NCBI GenBank assembly: GCA_025769875.1 | Contig: JAGFNK010000142.1 | Span: 1-64,000, forward strand | Direction of reading: 5' to 3' | Source of the DNA: Russula earlei | Taxonomy: Eukaryota; Basidiomycota; Agaricomycetes; Russulales; Russulaceae | Length of the DNA: 64,000 nt | In this document: positions 1 to 11,447 of the stretch, piece by piece | Numbering within the stretch: position 1 is the first letter of the stretch | Layout: every line of letters begins with the position of its first letter | Program-made: the position numbers and the translations under genes | The notes under the pieces: generated by a model | What the model was told of the DNA's origin: nothing | The model's database searches: none | Seen by the model: only the letters and a program-made list of their open reading frames with translations

Positions 1-212
1 GCTCTCGGCTTCACCGGCACGGGAGTTGAATACAACATTCTCACGCGCATACGTGCAAGCGCATTTGGACGCTGCACACTCAAGACTCACTCAATAAACC
101 GATCTCACACATTCTAAGGATCTGATAGTAATTAGATCACCAATGTATATAGTAATTATATCACCAATGTATATACATAGGAATAAGTGATCAAATACAG
201 TCAGAAATCATT
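1..212. other. Unassigned flank
   Basis: No gene recognised. It holds an AT-rich stretch with two near-identical phrases of the type 'atcaccaatgtatata' at about 139-176. This may be the outer end of the Tigger-like element that follows, but I could not match it to a terminal repeat on the other side. Confidence 0.4.
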
Positions 213-2678
213 CTAGAAGGAATATAACCGAGATTGAAAGTTCTGATCTTCAGTGCTGGGATAAGGTATGGGATGGTACAGAGGTAAGGGTGCATTATCT
301 GTGGGATATTGTTGTTGGGTATGAGAGGAGGACGGGGTGCGATATGAACTGGAAGATGCAAGCGTGTTCGGAAGATGTGCAGAGGGATGGAGATTCTGAT
401 CTGGAAATGATGATAAGATCTCATTGCCATCTACTCTTGATTGCTCCTCAGGGTGCATTACTTCATTGTCCTTCTGAGAGCGAGTCGATTTGTTAAATAG
501 TCCAGAATACCTTGAGTTGATCTGAAGATCGGGGGAAATATTAAAGTGATCCGTGATCCGAGATAACAGTTCCGAGTTGGTGCCCTTATCGGATATGTTG
601 AGAGCTTTTGCGAGCGCACGGAGGTCATCCTTCTTGTAGGATGACAGCCGGCCAATGAACACTCTATTATGGGCTTGATATTCCAGATGACGCTCATGTT
701 CTGCATTTTGGGCTTGTTTCTCTTTGGTGGCCTTTTCCTTTTGTAGCTGCTCCTCATCCTCTTGATCAAATTTAGATCGGAGGTCCCTAGATGTGACAAA
801 GCGTGCTTTGATCTTCTTAGATCCGCGCTCTTTTGATTTCCGACTATTTTCAAGTTGTTCCTTGACCATATCAAGCTCTTTGTGAATTGAGGTGCAATGG
901 GCATTGGCTGAGAGAATTTCACTAAGGGCCTGACCCAGAGCTTCCTGAGTGGCAAGGAGCTGCTGCCGGACAGAGCGCAGCTCTGATAAGCGTTCATCTG
1001 GGGAGAGCGCAAGATCCTCTTCAAGCGAGATGATCTGTGGATGTCTTGATGCGATAAGATTGCGATGTGCCGTTTTGGAGCGTGTCCTGTTGACTGCTTT
1101 GGATTCCAAATCTGCCAGGGCACACATAAATCCTGACAATGGCTTGGCTGCAACATCAGTTTGATTGGATTCCAGATGCGCTTGATCTGCGTTGGGATCA
1201 GGATCAGAACCCAGATCAAGACTGGGATCAGGGCTGGAAGATCTGGAACTGGCATCAGATTGTGATGGGACCCAGTCATCATCGGACAGATCAATGGGAT
1301 CTGATGATGGGACATATGTTGGAAATGAATCAGGGAGATGTGTGATCGTTGATGAGGCTTGGCTTGGTGCAAAATCCTCAGGACCAAAGACAGAACGGTT
1401 GACTGGATAGAGACCAGCCTTCTTGAAGGCGCTCTTGATTAACCTTTCAGTGAATACCTCCCGCGTAGCATGAATATACATCGGGATCACTGAATGGCGA
1501 TCGATCTGGATGCCCTTGATCACGCTTGCACTGCAGATCTCCTGCCATTTACGATCAACTGAGGCGAAGATAAGGACATCAAGGGGCTGAGTCCTATGTG
1601 TTGTCTTTGATGGAAAGCACAGTGTGCGGATCTCGATGTCTTGATCATCGAGAAACTTGTAGATTATGCGCTTAGCATCTATGTGTTCATGTGTGCTATG
1701 TCCATCCACAGCAAGGATGATCGGCTTTGTGCAATCCATGACGCGTGCTGCTGCAAAGGGGATAAAGACCTCCTGGAGCCACTGTTGATAGTTCTCTGCA
1801 TTGGTCCATCCAGCATCTGAGAAATAGAGGCTTGAGTAGTTATCTAATCAGCAATCACAAGAGGCAGATCCGATGCGGAGTGCGCACCTTCCCCACTCCT
1901 CATCGCTTAGATTGCGCAGATCCGGGGTAGAGCCTGATTGAAGACAGAATGATGGCGGAACAACTGCCCCAGCAGCTGAGACACATTCTAGGATAGTTAC
2001 CAGCTCAAGATTATCACTCTTCATGATGAGTTTGGTGCGCTGCAATCTCGGAAAGCAGTACTTCCTTCCAGTACTCTTCCGACCCCCACCCATCTGGATA
2101 CCCTTCTCATCCATGTTCCAGATGTGTTCGGGAGGAATCCCATCAAACTCTGCATGGAGGTTATCTAGCTGATCAAAGTAATGATTTATGACCGCAGGAT
2201 TGAAGTGCTTTGCGCGTTTGGGGTCAAGCTTTGAGGGCTTTGCCAGAGATAGATCTGGATGTCTTGCCAAGAACTTCCTGAGCCATGTTTTCCCAACTGT
2301 CTTGCCAGAGATGACAGTTGCGTGCATCTGAATGTCTGCTTTGGATAATGGAATCCCCATTGAACCACGCTGAGCTGCCCATTGTGCAAGCACTTTCTCC
2401 TGATCTGGAGCAAGCTTTTGCCTTTTGGCAGCACTAACACTCAGGGTTTGATGGCGACCTTTGGCCCGATCTGTAAGTGTTGACAATGCGATCTACAGCA
2501 CTTGTTTGATGAGGCAGAATGGGTAGATCTTAGATTCACTCACTCCCGATGCTCTGGTGGCTGATCGGAATGAAACATATCTACCAGCACTGAGATCGTC
2601 TATAATCTCTTGGATTTGGCCCTCATGCCTTGTTTTATTGTCTTGTTGGTATGCAGACCTCTTTCTCTGAGCAGGCAT
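213..2678 (-). pseudogene. pogo/Tigger-like DDE transposase with C-terminal SAP domain
   Basis: This is a cut-and-paste transposase of the Tc1/mariner superfamily, pogo/Tigger branch. The ATG is at 2678-2676. A 51-bp intron (2543-2493, GTGAGT to TAG) joins a psq-type HTH to the phrase STLTDRAKGRH, a typical psq ending. Exon 2 then carries a CENP-B type HTH (about 2430-2190), the first catalytic aspartate in NMDEKG (about 2120-2105), the second in VDGHSTH (about 1705-1685) and the third in QPLDV (about 1590). After the catalytic core comes a charged coiled coil (about 1010-680) and a SAP-like DNA-binding motif (about 660-515, core LSSYKKDDLRALAKAL). The frame is open from 2492 to 213 except for one TGA at 1850-1848, where CGA (Arg) would be one change away. 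The gene would be about 800 aa, longer than most pogo transposases because of the tail. I did not find matching terminal inverted repeats. Confidence 0.85.
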
Positions 2679-3270
2679 ATGGTAATAAACAAAATGACGC
2701 GACGCGACGCGACGTGATACACTAAATTCTGTGTGCACTAGGCCTCCAGAGTGCTAGAGCCATCGTGCGTGATAAGATTAACTGCTAATTACCCTTTTTG
2801 GCCTAATTGACCATTGAGTGGCGTGCGACTCGCGACCAACTAAGAGCTCCGACTCAGACTAAGAGCTCCGACAAGGCATCAGCCGGCAAGCGTGACAAAC
2901 AGCCATTTTTAGATTTTGAAACACAACACGATTTTCATCAAAAAATTTTATTGTGTATGTAGATAAAAGGTACTATATACAGTATGCAAAGTATTGTAGT
3001 GGTTGAGTAAGAGCTACATGAGAAATTGATAGTGTCCGAAGATGGGCGCTGTCCGAAGATGGGCGCAGGGATAGTATCGCATTGCGTGTAGATGTCGACC
3101 TCGCGTGTGTGGCTTTCTTTATTCTTTTCACCCCTTTTTTGGGGGGTTTTCGCTCACTTCTTCCTCTCCTCAGACTTCCCCTCAGAGTGCTCGAGACCAT
3201 TCCCACCTCCCTCTTACGGCGTGCAGTCATTGCGCACCAGTCCAGATCCTCCGTAGGTGTCCACACTTTA
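2679..3270. other. Unassigned spacer
   Basis: No coding region is supported. The phrase 'actaagagctccgac' occurs twice in a row near 2839-2872, and a short run 'gacgcgacgcgacg' lies at 2696-2712. This may include the right end of the Tigger-like element. Confidence 0.4.
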
Positions 3271-3280
3271 CACTGTGCTA

Positions 3281-3760
3281 ATTATGCCTGTTTTTTTTTT
3301 TTTTTTTAACGTCTCTTTCCACCTCTTTCCGATCTGTTCTGAATTGCAGGCTCCATCTTCCCGTTTTTGCGTACACCGTGAAAAAACATTTTCGACCGTG
3401 AAAATAGGGGTCACGCGACGACGACGCATACCGCATCCCTGTCCTGTCCTGTCCTCCCCCTCCTCCCATCTTCCATCTCCCTCTGCCCTCTACTCTGCTG
3501 CCCTCTCCTTGCCCTCTCCTCCAGCCCCTCTCTTGACATTCATGACTGGTCAAGGCCATGCATGTACGCGGCCATTCGCACGCCAAAAAGGGGCCATTCT
3601 TGTGGCTTTCCACATTGCAGGCTCCATCTTCCCATTTTCGCGTACACCGGTTATGTGTTGGTGATCAAGTGGATTCTGGCCGTGATGTGCCTGTTCCCTC
3701 AATTACCATTTCCTGCACGCATGTGCGCTTTTGCACTTTGTGAGGATAATAGAGCAATTG
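3281..3760. repeat. Pyrimidine-rich repeat module shared with the 11-19 kb region
   Basis: It contains a 17-T run (about 3291-3307), long C/T tracts and the phrase 'cattcgcacgccaaaaagg' followed by 'ggccattct' (about 3573-3600). Nearly the same phrase recurs at about 12,778-12,800 and, diverged, at 13,518-13,550. The pieces 'accgtgaaaatagggg' (3396) and 'accacgaaaagagggg' (12,842) also match. The short ORFs here are by-products of C/T-rich sequence. I read this as a scattered fragment of the repeat family described at 11.1-19.1 kb. Confidence 0.55.
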
Positions 3761-3960
3761 GGCAATTATCTTATCTCTTACAAAGTTCACTTTTTTACAT
3801 TGAATCTGTTTCATGCAAGACCCCATCCTATTTCGGCCCATCCCTCTTGCACGTCATCTAGCCATGTGAACGTTCAACAACCAAGGTCAACGTCGCCTGG
3901 AAACAATGGGACTTTGTTCCTCTGGAATTTGAACAATGACGGTTCAAGGAGTTGCAAAGT

Positions 3961-4280
3961 AAGGAGGTCGTCCGTTTGCGAATTCACGTATGACTCTGCT
4001 GAACGGCTGTCGGAGGTGCCGTTTGGCCCATCCTATCATGGCAGCGTGTGTTGCTGCATGCCGCACTAAAAATTGTCTTGGAGGGCCTGCACTACGGCAT
4101 CCAACCTGGGTGGTTCGAGGAATGGCACTGTAGGGAGGTGGTCGGTTCGCGAAGGCACATATGACTGTGCTGAACGGCTGCCCGAGGTGCCGTTTTGCCC
4201 ATCCTATCAAGGCAGCATGGGTTGCTGCGTGTCGGGCAAGAAATTGTCTGGGAAAGCCTGCACTACGACGACCGACCGGG
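3961..4280. repeat. Direct tandem duplication, unit about 171 bp
   Basis: Two adjacent copies begin near 3961 ('aaggaggtcgtccg') and 4132 ('agggaggtggtcgg') and run through matching phrases such as 'gctgaacggctg', 'gaggtgccgttt' and 'cccatcctatca'. A minus-strand frame (4498-3944) is open across both and would encode the repeat twice, with 'RHAATHAA' and 'IGWAKRHL' in each copy. I see no recognisable domain, so I annotate a duplication and not a gene. Confidence 0.6.
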
Positions 4281-5359
4281 CTTCGCATGTCAGACTCAGG
4301 AGATGCAGGGCAAGTGTGGGGGTTCGGTGTGAAACTCGCAGATGAGATTATGATCAGAGGGCCCTTGGTGGAGGACACAGAGCTGAAGGCACTGTAGAGA
4401 GAGCGATGACCATGGGCAACATGAAAATGAGACAGCGGTAGGGTACTTATCTGTAAGAGTCGGTCAAGAATGGGACATGTCTGGGACGGGTTGGTCATAT
4501 AAGTGTACTTACTACTCAGGGGTCAGGGCTCAGGGGGTTTGAGAGGGGGGCTGACCTCAACTCGCACTGCGAGTGTCATTCCCTCCTCCAACCACCATGT
4601 CTCATCCCCCCACATCTCCTCAAAGAATGTCAGTCTGCTGCACGTCAAACTGAGCGTGCCAGTCGTTCCTCAGTCAGTCTTGAACGGCGTAGGACACCTG
4701 CTGGGCATCCTGTTCATTTTGAAGGACGAGTCTATTGTCACTTACCAGACCATTTGGCTGCACAATTGGCTGCCCTGCAACCAATGCCTCCTCAACAGCA
4801 TCGAGGTCGGACTCCTGTGAATTCTCCCCTTGCCCCTCCTTCTGTAAGTGACATCCATCAGAAATGGACAATGGTATTAAATACAAGACACAGATTATCA
4901 CAAGGTCAAATTTGGTTGCCTCGGGCACTGCCAATGGCCCTGGCCCTAGCTCTGCCTCAAGCTCTGCTGCTGCTTCTGCTTCTGCTTCTGCTCATGCAAC
5001 TGGCTCTGGCACTGTTGTTGCTCCTGATCTTACTACTAACCCTCCTCTCCCCCTTTCACATCCTAATGGGCAGTATCATCATTTGCCAGCTGACTTGGCT
5101 GCTCAGCTTGCTGCCATTCCCCCTCCTCCACAAAAGAGAGGACTTCCTGTCCCTGCTTCTGTATGTTTTTATTGTCCAAAATATTTTTTTGGTGCATGAT
5201 TATTAACTTTCCCTACCACAGAGTCATTCAATGACTCCAACACTTTCTAGCTTTTCTTCAATGTCACATTTTCCAGTGAATCAACATTCTAATCCTGTTC
5301 CTGCTCGCAATTTCCCTCCTCTTGCTGTCCCTTCTGGCCATTCTTTTATTAATTTTGCT

Positions 5360-5361
5360 CT

Positions 5362-5424
<63 letters not shown>

Positions 5425-5442
5425 CCCTGCCCCTGCCCCTGT
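5360..5442 (+). repeat. GCTCCT hexanucleotide microsatellite within Helitron exon
   Basis: About 13 tandem copies of GCTCCT/GCCCCT encode an Ala-Pro run in the second of the recognised short exons of the Helitron gene. A related imperfect (TCTGCT)n run lies in the preceding exon at about 4950-5010. Confidence 0.85.
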
Positions 5443-7828
5443 TCCTTCACCTCCCCCTTATCCTCATCCTCAAGTTTATCCTGAAGATCCTTTCCCTGTA
5501 AGTTTCAAAACTTTCAATCTGCAAAATTGAGCCTAAAAAAAAATATAATTTCTGTAGCATCTTGACATTGGCCAAGTTATAGTGCCACCACTTCAGCCCT
5601 TGCCAATTGCACGTCACCCTTTTGATCATGCATGGGCCATTCATGACCTTCAAAGCATGAAGATTGAATGCCCTTCCTGCCATGCACTCCATTGGCTGGA
5701 TGAGCGCCTTGGCCACTCATCTAGGAGAACACCTGTCTTTGGCATGTGCTGCTTGAATGGCAAGATTGCTCTTCCTCCTCTTCACCCATGTCCCCCAGAG
5801 CTCTACAATCTCCTCACTGGCCAACATCCTACTTCTAAAGAATTTCGCCTTCATATTTGCTCCTACAACAATGCTTTGGCCTTTACCTCAGTGGGAAGGC
5901 AGCTGGATCACTCTGTGAATCAGGGAGGACAAGGGCCTTGGGTGTTCAAGTTACATGGGGAGCTCATTCATAGAATTGGGTCTCTTTTGCCACCAGAGAG
6001 GCCTGATGCAGCCCCTTCTTATGCACAGCTCTACATTTATGACCCTGACATGGCCCTTGATGTGCGCATGGCTCATCCCTCCAACTCAGCTCTCAATCAA
6101 AACACCATGCAAATTCTTCAGGATGTGCTATATCGCTCTCATGCTGCAGTCCAGAAGTTTAGGCAGGCTTATGAGCTGACCCGCCACCTTCCCAGAGAGC
6201 AAAACTGCACACTCTCACTTCACTTTGATGCTGCATGTGATAGGCATCGCTATAATTCCCCAGAGGCTGCCATCAATGAGATTGCTGCCATTATTCCAGG
6301 TGATGGGGATGAGCTCAGGCACTCACAGGACATCATCCTTTTCCTCAGAGAGGGCCACCTACAGCAGCATCTCTGATACACACCCCCTTTATCCCTCCCT
6401 GAGATATGTCCTCCTTTTTCCCACTGGCCAGCTTGGTTGGTTCCCAAACATTCCCTATCAGAATGTGGGAGATGGGCCTGCTCTGAATGAGGACAAGAGA
6501 ACTGTGTCTTTAGCTCAGTTTCATTGCTATTGCCTTCATATTCGTCCTCATCAGATTGACTCTCATCACATCTTCCTCTCTGGAAAGCTTTTCCAAGAGT
6601 ATGTCTGTGAGGCATGGGCAGTTGCAGAGCAGTATCGCCTTAACTTCATCAAGCTGAATCAAAGCCAGCTCAGGGTGGAGATCTATCAGGGTCTGGCAGA
6701 TGCTGTTGCTGCCAATGTTGATGTTGATATGAACCAACTAGGCAAGAGATTCATCCTCCCTTCCAGCTTCTCTGGCAGCACCAGAAATATGCAGCAGCAT
6801 CTGCAAGATGCCTTGGCCATCAACCGCTTCTATGGAGGGGGGGATCTCTTCATCACCATGACTGCCAATCCCTCATGGCCTGAGGTCCAGTCTGCTCTTC
6901 TCCCTGGCCAGACTCCTAATGAGCGCCCTGACTTGGTGGTCAGAGTCTTTCATGCCAAGCTCAGGTCCCTCATCAGTGACATTAAGGCTGGCCTGCTGGG
7001 TTCTTGGGCTGCTCATCTGTACACCATAGAGTTTCAGAAGAGAGGCCTTCCTCATGCCCATATCATTGTCTTCCTTCAGCCTCACTCCCAGCTGCACACC
7101 CCTGACCAGATTGACAGTCTCATGTCTTCTGAGTTCCCAGAAGACAATCCTGAGCTGCTTGAGCTTATCAAGAAGTTCATGGTTCACAGGCCCTGTGGCA
7201 ACCAGAACAGAAACTCCCCTTGCATGGTAGATGGCTCATGTTCCAAGGGCTTTCCTAAGCCCTTTAGGGAGGAGACTTCTGTGACTGAGGACTCTTATGC
7301 GCGCACCAGGAGGAGGGACACTGGCCATGCTCATCTCATTGGTGGCAAGGAGATCACAAACCAATGGGTAGTCTGTCATTCCCCTTATCTCATCTGGAAG
7401 TACAGGTGTCACATTAATGTGGAGTCTGTTGCCTCTGTCAAGGCTCTCAAGTACATCTACAAGTATGTCTACAAGGGCCATGACAGGACCACTATGCAGT
7501 TTGGCAGGTGCATGGATGAGGTCAAGCTCTACTTGGATGCCAGATATGTCAGCAGCTGTGAGGCTGTGTGGAGACTCTTTCTCTTTGAGCTACAGGAGCA
7601 GGTTCCAAATGTGGTGCGCCTCCAGGTCCATCTTCCTGATCAGCACAGTGTTGTCTACAATCCTCAAGTTCTTGAGGAGGTCCCAAATAAGCCCACCACA
7701 CTCACTGGATGGTTTGAGGCCAATGCTGCTGCTCCAGAAGGCTCTGACATTCTGGATCTTCTTTACCAAGACTATCCCTCTAAGATGGTCTGGAACAAAA
7801 GCACTCATAGGTGGACTCCAAGGGAGAA

Positions 7829-8789
7829 TGTCAAGACTCACTGTTGAACTATCCAGTTCAAGAGCGAGGGATAAGCTCGAAGACGAGTCGATAGACGTCC
7901 AAGACCGCGTGGGCAAGGAGTAGAACCCAGAGGAGCAACAAATACCAGAGAGGTATTGTTACTGTGAGAGTAGAACAATCACGCAGGGAAGAGGCCAGGA
8001 TAGTCACAAGGGGATGGTCCTTAAAGGAGTATCCCAGGAATGGAGAGTGCCGTAAACAAATGGACAGTCTGAGGACTGTCCGCTACTTTATTGAGCGCTT
8101 ATATACTACAAGAGAACTGCTAAATAAGGAACAAGTCATAACCTTGTTATCAAGCACCATAGAGTGATGAGTAAGAAGTCGGAGGACGCTTACTGAGCAT
8201 GCTCAGTCATGCTCAGTAAGCTGCTGAGTAAGAAGCTTCTCTTGATGAGTAAGAGCTTCCATTGTCCACGTGTTCACTGCTTTAGTGCACGTGCAAACAC
8301 CTGATTCATTTCCTGTTAGTTAGTTTAGGGCCGGTCATTTGAGGACTTGTAGTTTGGTTAGGGAATAGTGTTATCTTATAAGGCCCTTATATAGTTCTAT
8401 TAGGGTCCTTAGAGTCGACCCTAATACTTCTATTAAGGTCCTTAGTGTTGCCTTATAGTTCGTTCTATAGTTATTAGAGTTGGTCTAATAACACGTTGTA
8501 GGGCCTTTGATACTAGGTTAGTACCTATTGTAGAGTTCCTAGGGTCATTCCAAAGGGTCCTTAGAAAGGCCCTAATGCTGTCTTTTGTTGCTAGAAGGGT
8601 TGCCTTTAAGTGGGGCTTGCTGTATGTCGATTGTGCCGAGAATCGCTCGCGCAACAATGCGTGCGCGATATTGTGGACACCTCTACTCACCCCTTTTGCT
8701 CGTGTGAACAGGGTGACACCATAGAGGCTGGGTTTCCTCCTATAAGGAAGGGTCCTTCAAGGGCCCTCTCTGGAGAATGGTTCATGACA
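7829..8789 (-). mobile_element. Solo LTR, family LTR1, copy A (in Helitron)
   Basis: This is a 961-bp retrotransposon LTR without internal region. On the minus strand it runs TGTCATGAACC to GAGTCTTGACA, with 5-bp inverted ends TGTCA/TGACA. It is flanked by the 5-bp duplication GAGAA (7824-7828 and 8790-8794). Its reverse complement shows a TATA-like 'actatataa' and an 'aataaa' signal, as expected for U3 and R. Two more copies of the same length are at 34,120-35,082 and 43,613-44,573. ORFs inside it are incidental. Confidence 0.95.
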
Positions 8790-10757
8790 GAGAAGGGCTT
8801 TGCTATTGGGAGGATGTTTCATGCTCACCCTACTTCTGGAGAGCGCTTCTACCTGCGCCTCCTTCTCACCTCTGTCAAGGGTGCTACCTCCTTTGAACAC
8901 CTTTGCTCATTTGAAGGCACTCTCTATCCCTCTTTCAGAGAGGCTTGCATTGCAAGAGGTCTTCTAGAAGATGATCAAGAGTGGCAGCAATGCTTGGAGG
9001 AAGCCAGTCACATGTGCACAGGTGCTCAGCTGCGCCACCTCTTTGTCACCATCCTCAAGGACTGCATTCCTTCTCAGCCTAGGGCACTTTGGGACAGATT
9101 CTGGCCCTCCATCTGTGATGACCTTCAGCACAAGCTCCAGCAGCATCTCAATATCCTACAGCCAACTGATGAACAGATCAAGGACTATGGCCTCTATCTC
9201 ATTGACCTCCTCCTCTCCCACTCTGCCAAGAGACTTCAGGATTGGCCAACCATGCCTCAGTTTGTTGAGAACTGGGGGGCCATTGCAGGGAATCCCCTCA
9301 TTCAGGAGCAGCTCCAGTATGACCTAGAGGAACAGGCTCTTCTTGCAGCTGAGTCTACTCCCAAGCTTAATGATCACCAGAAGGCTGCTTTTGTAGAGAT
9401 CATCTCTGCTGTCATCAACAAGACAGGGCAGATATTTTTCCTTCATGGCCCTGGGGGTACTGGCAAGACTTATCTCTACAACACCCTCTGCTACCATCTG
9501 CGCTCTCAACACAAGATTGTGCTCTGTGTTGCTTCCTCTGGCATTGCTGCACTCCTTCTCAAGGGAGGGCGCACTGCACACTCCTGTTTCAAGATCCCCA
9601 TTCCCTCCCATGAGTCCACTGTCTGCAACATCCCCAAAAACTCACATTTAGCAGACCTAATTCGCATTACTGACTTGGTCATTTGGGATGAGGCTCCCAT
9701 GCAGCACAGGCATGTGATGGAGACAGTGGACAGGTCATTCAAGGACATCTGTGGCTCTGACAAGCCCTTTGGTGGTCTTACCTTTGTCTTTGGTGGTGAC
9801 TTTCAGCAGATCCTTCCTGTCATTGTGCAAGGATCAAGGCCTCAGATAGTAGGTGCCTGCCTACAGCGCTCCCCCCTCTGGAGATCCATCAAAGTGCTTC
9901 ATCTCCACCAAAATATGCGCCTCAACACTGGCATTCAAGCTGAGGCCAACTTTGCACAGTGGCAGCTGGAGGTTGGCCAAGGCAAGCACACTGATCCCAA
10001 CTCTGTCATCCATCTTCCCCCCTACATGAAGTGCAGAGAGAACACAGTCTCCTCTCTGATTGACAGCATCTACCCTGGCCTTCACACTGGCAATCCTTCT
10101 TCTCAGTACTTTGCAGAGCGTGCCATCCTCTCTAGCCTTAACACTGATGTGGACAGCATCAACAAGGAGGTGCTTAGGAGGTTCCCAGGAAGGGCACAGC
10201 TCTTTCACAGTGCAGACAGCATCCCCCCTTCTGAGCAGAGTGGTGATGCAGATGTGATGCTGAACTATCCAGTGGAGTACCTGAACTCCATCAACTGCTC
10301 TGGACTGCCTCTTGCCAAGCTGGAGCTCAAGGTGGGCTGTCCTGTGGTGGTGCTGAGGAACTTGGATCCAACACATGGTGTCTGCAATGGCAGCAGGGGT
10401 ATCTTAAGGAGGTATACCAACAGGGTGCTAGATGTTGAACTGATCACAGGGGAGCATGTGGGAAAGAAGGTCTTCATCCCCAGGATCTCATGCCAGCCAA
10501 CAGAGGATCAAGTTGCCTTCAAGTTCACAAGGAGGCAATTCCCTGTGAGGGTATGCTTTGCCATGACCATCAACAAGTCCCAAGGGCAGACACTGAAGCA
10601 TGTTGGGCTGGACTTGAGAAGGCCTGTGTTCACACATGGGCAATTCTATGTGGGGGTGTCAAGGGTAACTTCTCTTTCCAACATCAAGGTGATTTGGGAG
10701 GATGAGAAGGAGGAGGCCTTTAGCAAAAATATTGTATATAATGAGGTGTTGATATAA

Positions 10758-11143
10758 CAGGATGTGTGTTCAGTGTATGTATTGTTTGTTCTGCTTTACC
10801 ACATAGAGATATATTTTCCAAGCCACAACAAAGGAATGAATGGGTTGTAGCCCCAGCAAGCTTCAGATATACCTCCTCTCCCTTCATCCCAAAAAAAACT
10901 ACACATGATGAGTCCTTTCTGTCCCTTTGAGCAAAAAAAGGGAGAATGCTCATGGCCCGCCAAAGGCACACCCCTTGGGTGAAGCCCAAGCAAGCTTCAG
11001 CTTACACATGGTGATGATTATGAGATTATGATATACCTCCTCTCCCTTCATCCAAGAAATGATTACGCATGAAGAGAATGCTTAGGGCCTGCCAAAGGCA
11101 CACCCCTTGGGCATAGCCCAAGCAAGCCGATGAGAACGGAGAG
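10758..11143 (+). repeat. Helitron 3' tail region with two hairpin modules
   Basis: Non-coding. The block around 'gaatgctcatggcccgcc', the hairpin CTTGGG/CCCAAG and 'caagcttcagctt' occurs at 10,940-11,003. A near-copy without the last part occurs at 11,030-11,127, with hairpin CTTGGGC-ATA-GCCCAAG at 11,106-11,122. The same block ends the two large repeat units downstream. Confidence 0.6.
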
Positions 11144-11447
11144 TCAGGGTCCGCCCCGAGCTGCCTCCATTTGGATGCTTTTGCTTACCAAGAATTTCCA
11201 TAAATGGATCTTTAAGTTTACTAAGCAATGAAAAAATTCTTTCAGCTGCGGCGTTTTCGTTTTACGAACGCGCGTTCGTTTTTTCGTTCTGCCGTCCTTC
11301 CTCTCTCTGCCTTCCTTCTTCCTCTCTTTCCCCTTTCCTTCCCACTCTTCCTTCCCCAAGGTCCCAGTTCAAGACTCTCAAAACCCCGGTTTCCTCAAAA
11401 TTTCACTGGCCTCATTGGAGTTTTCCTGTGAGCTGTTGTTTCCGCAG

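Larger units (their letters stand above)
4597..10757 (+). pseudogene. Helitron Rep/PIF1-helicase gene, split by a solo LTR
   Basis: It encodes the Helitron transposase: an HUH nuclease that nicks and joins DNA, fused to a PIF1-type helicase. Proposed introns are 4844-4893, 5161-5221 and 5498-5557, all phase 0; the start (ATG 4597 in 'accaccatg') is tentative because the frame shifts near 4630. The N-terminal part has Ala/Pro-rich stretches. A +1 shift near 6366-6373 separates the frame of 5558-6376 from that of 6375-7828. The Helitron_like_N region follows, with the HUH motif HAH at 7053-7061 and a tyrosine cluster (YIYKYVYKG) at about 7452-7480. The solo LTR at 7829-8789 interrupts here. The frame resumes at 8795 with IGRMFH and the helicase: Walker A GPGGTGKT (about 9450), Walker B DEAP (about 9690), GDFQQ (about 9798) and the C-terminal TINKSQGQT and YVGVSRV motifs. 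Removing the LTR and one GAGAA copy joins codons 7824-7828/8795 in frame. Frameshift plus insertion make it inactive as it stands. Confidence 0.9.
4500..11000 (+). mobile_element. Autonomous Helitron (boundaries approximate)
   Basis: This is a rolling-circle transposon, defined by the Rep/helicase gene inside it. The 3' side shows a hairpin CTTGGG/CCCAAG at 10,974-10,990 followed within about 12 nt by 'CAGCTT', in the position of a Helitron terminator. The 5' end is not resolved; no clear TC start could be proven. The same hairpin tail recurs at 11,106-11,122, 14,764-14,780 and 19,105-19,121. Confidence 0.6.

Noticed and set aside
3944..4498. Minus-strand 184-aa ORF with an internal protein repeat
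   Set aside because: It is the translation of a direct tandem duplication with no recognisable domain and no supporting start or intron signals.
7829..8789. The insert in the Helitron as an intron or intein
   Set aside because: It has LTR-type ends, a 5-bp duplication, stops in all frames and two further copies elsewhere.
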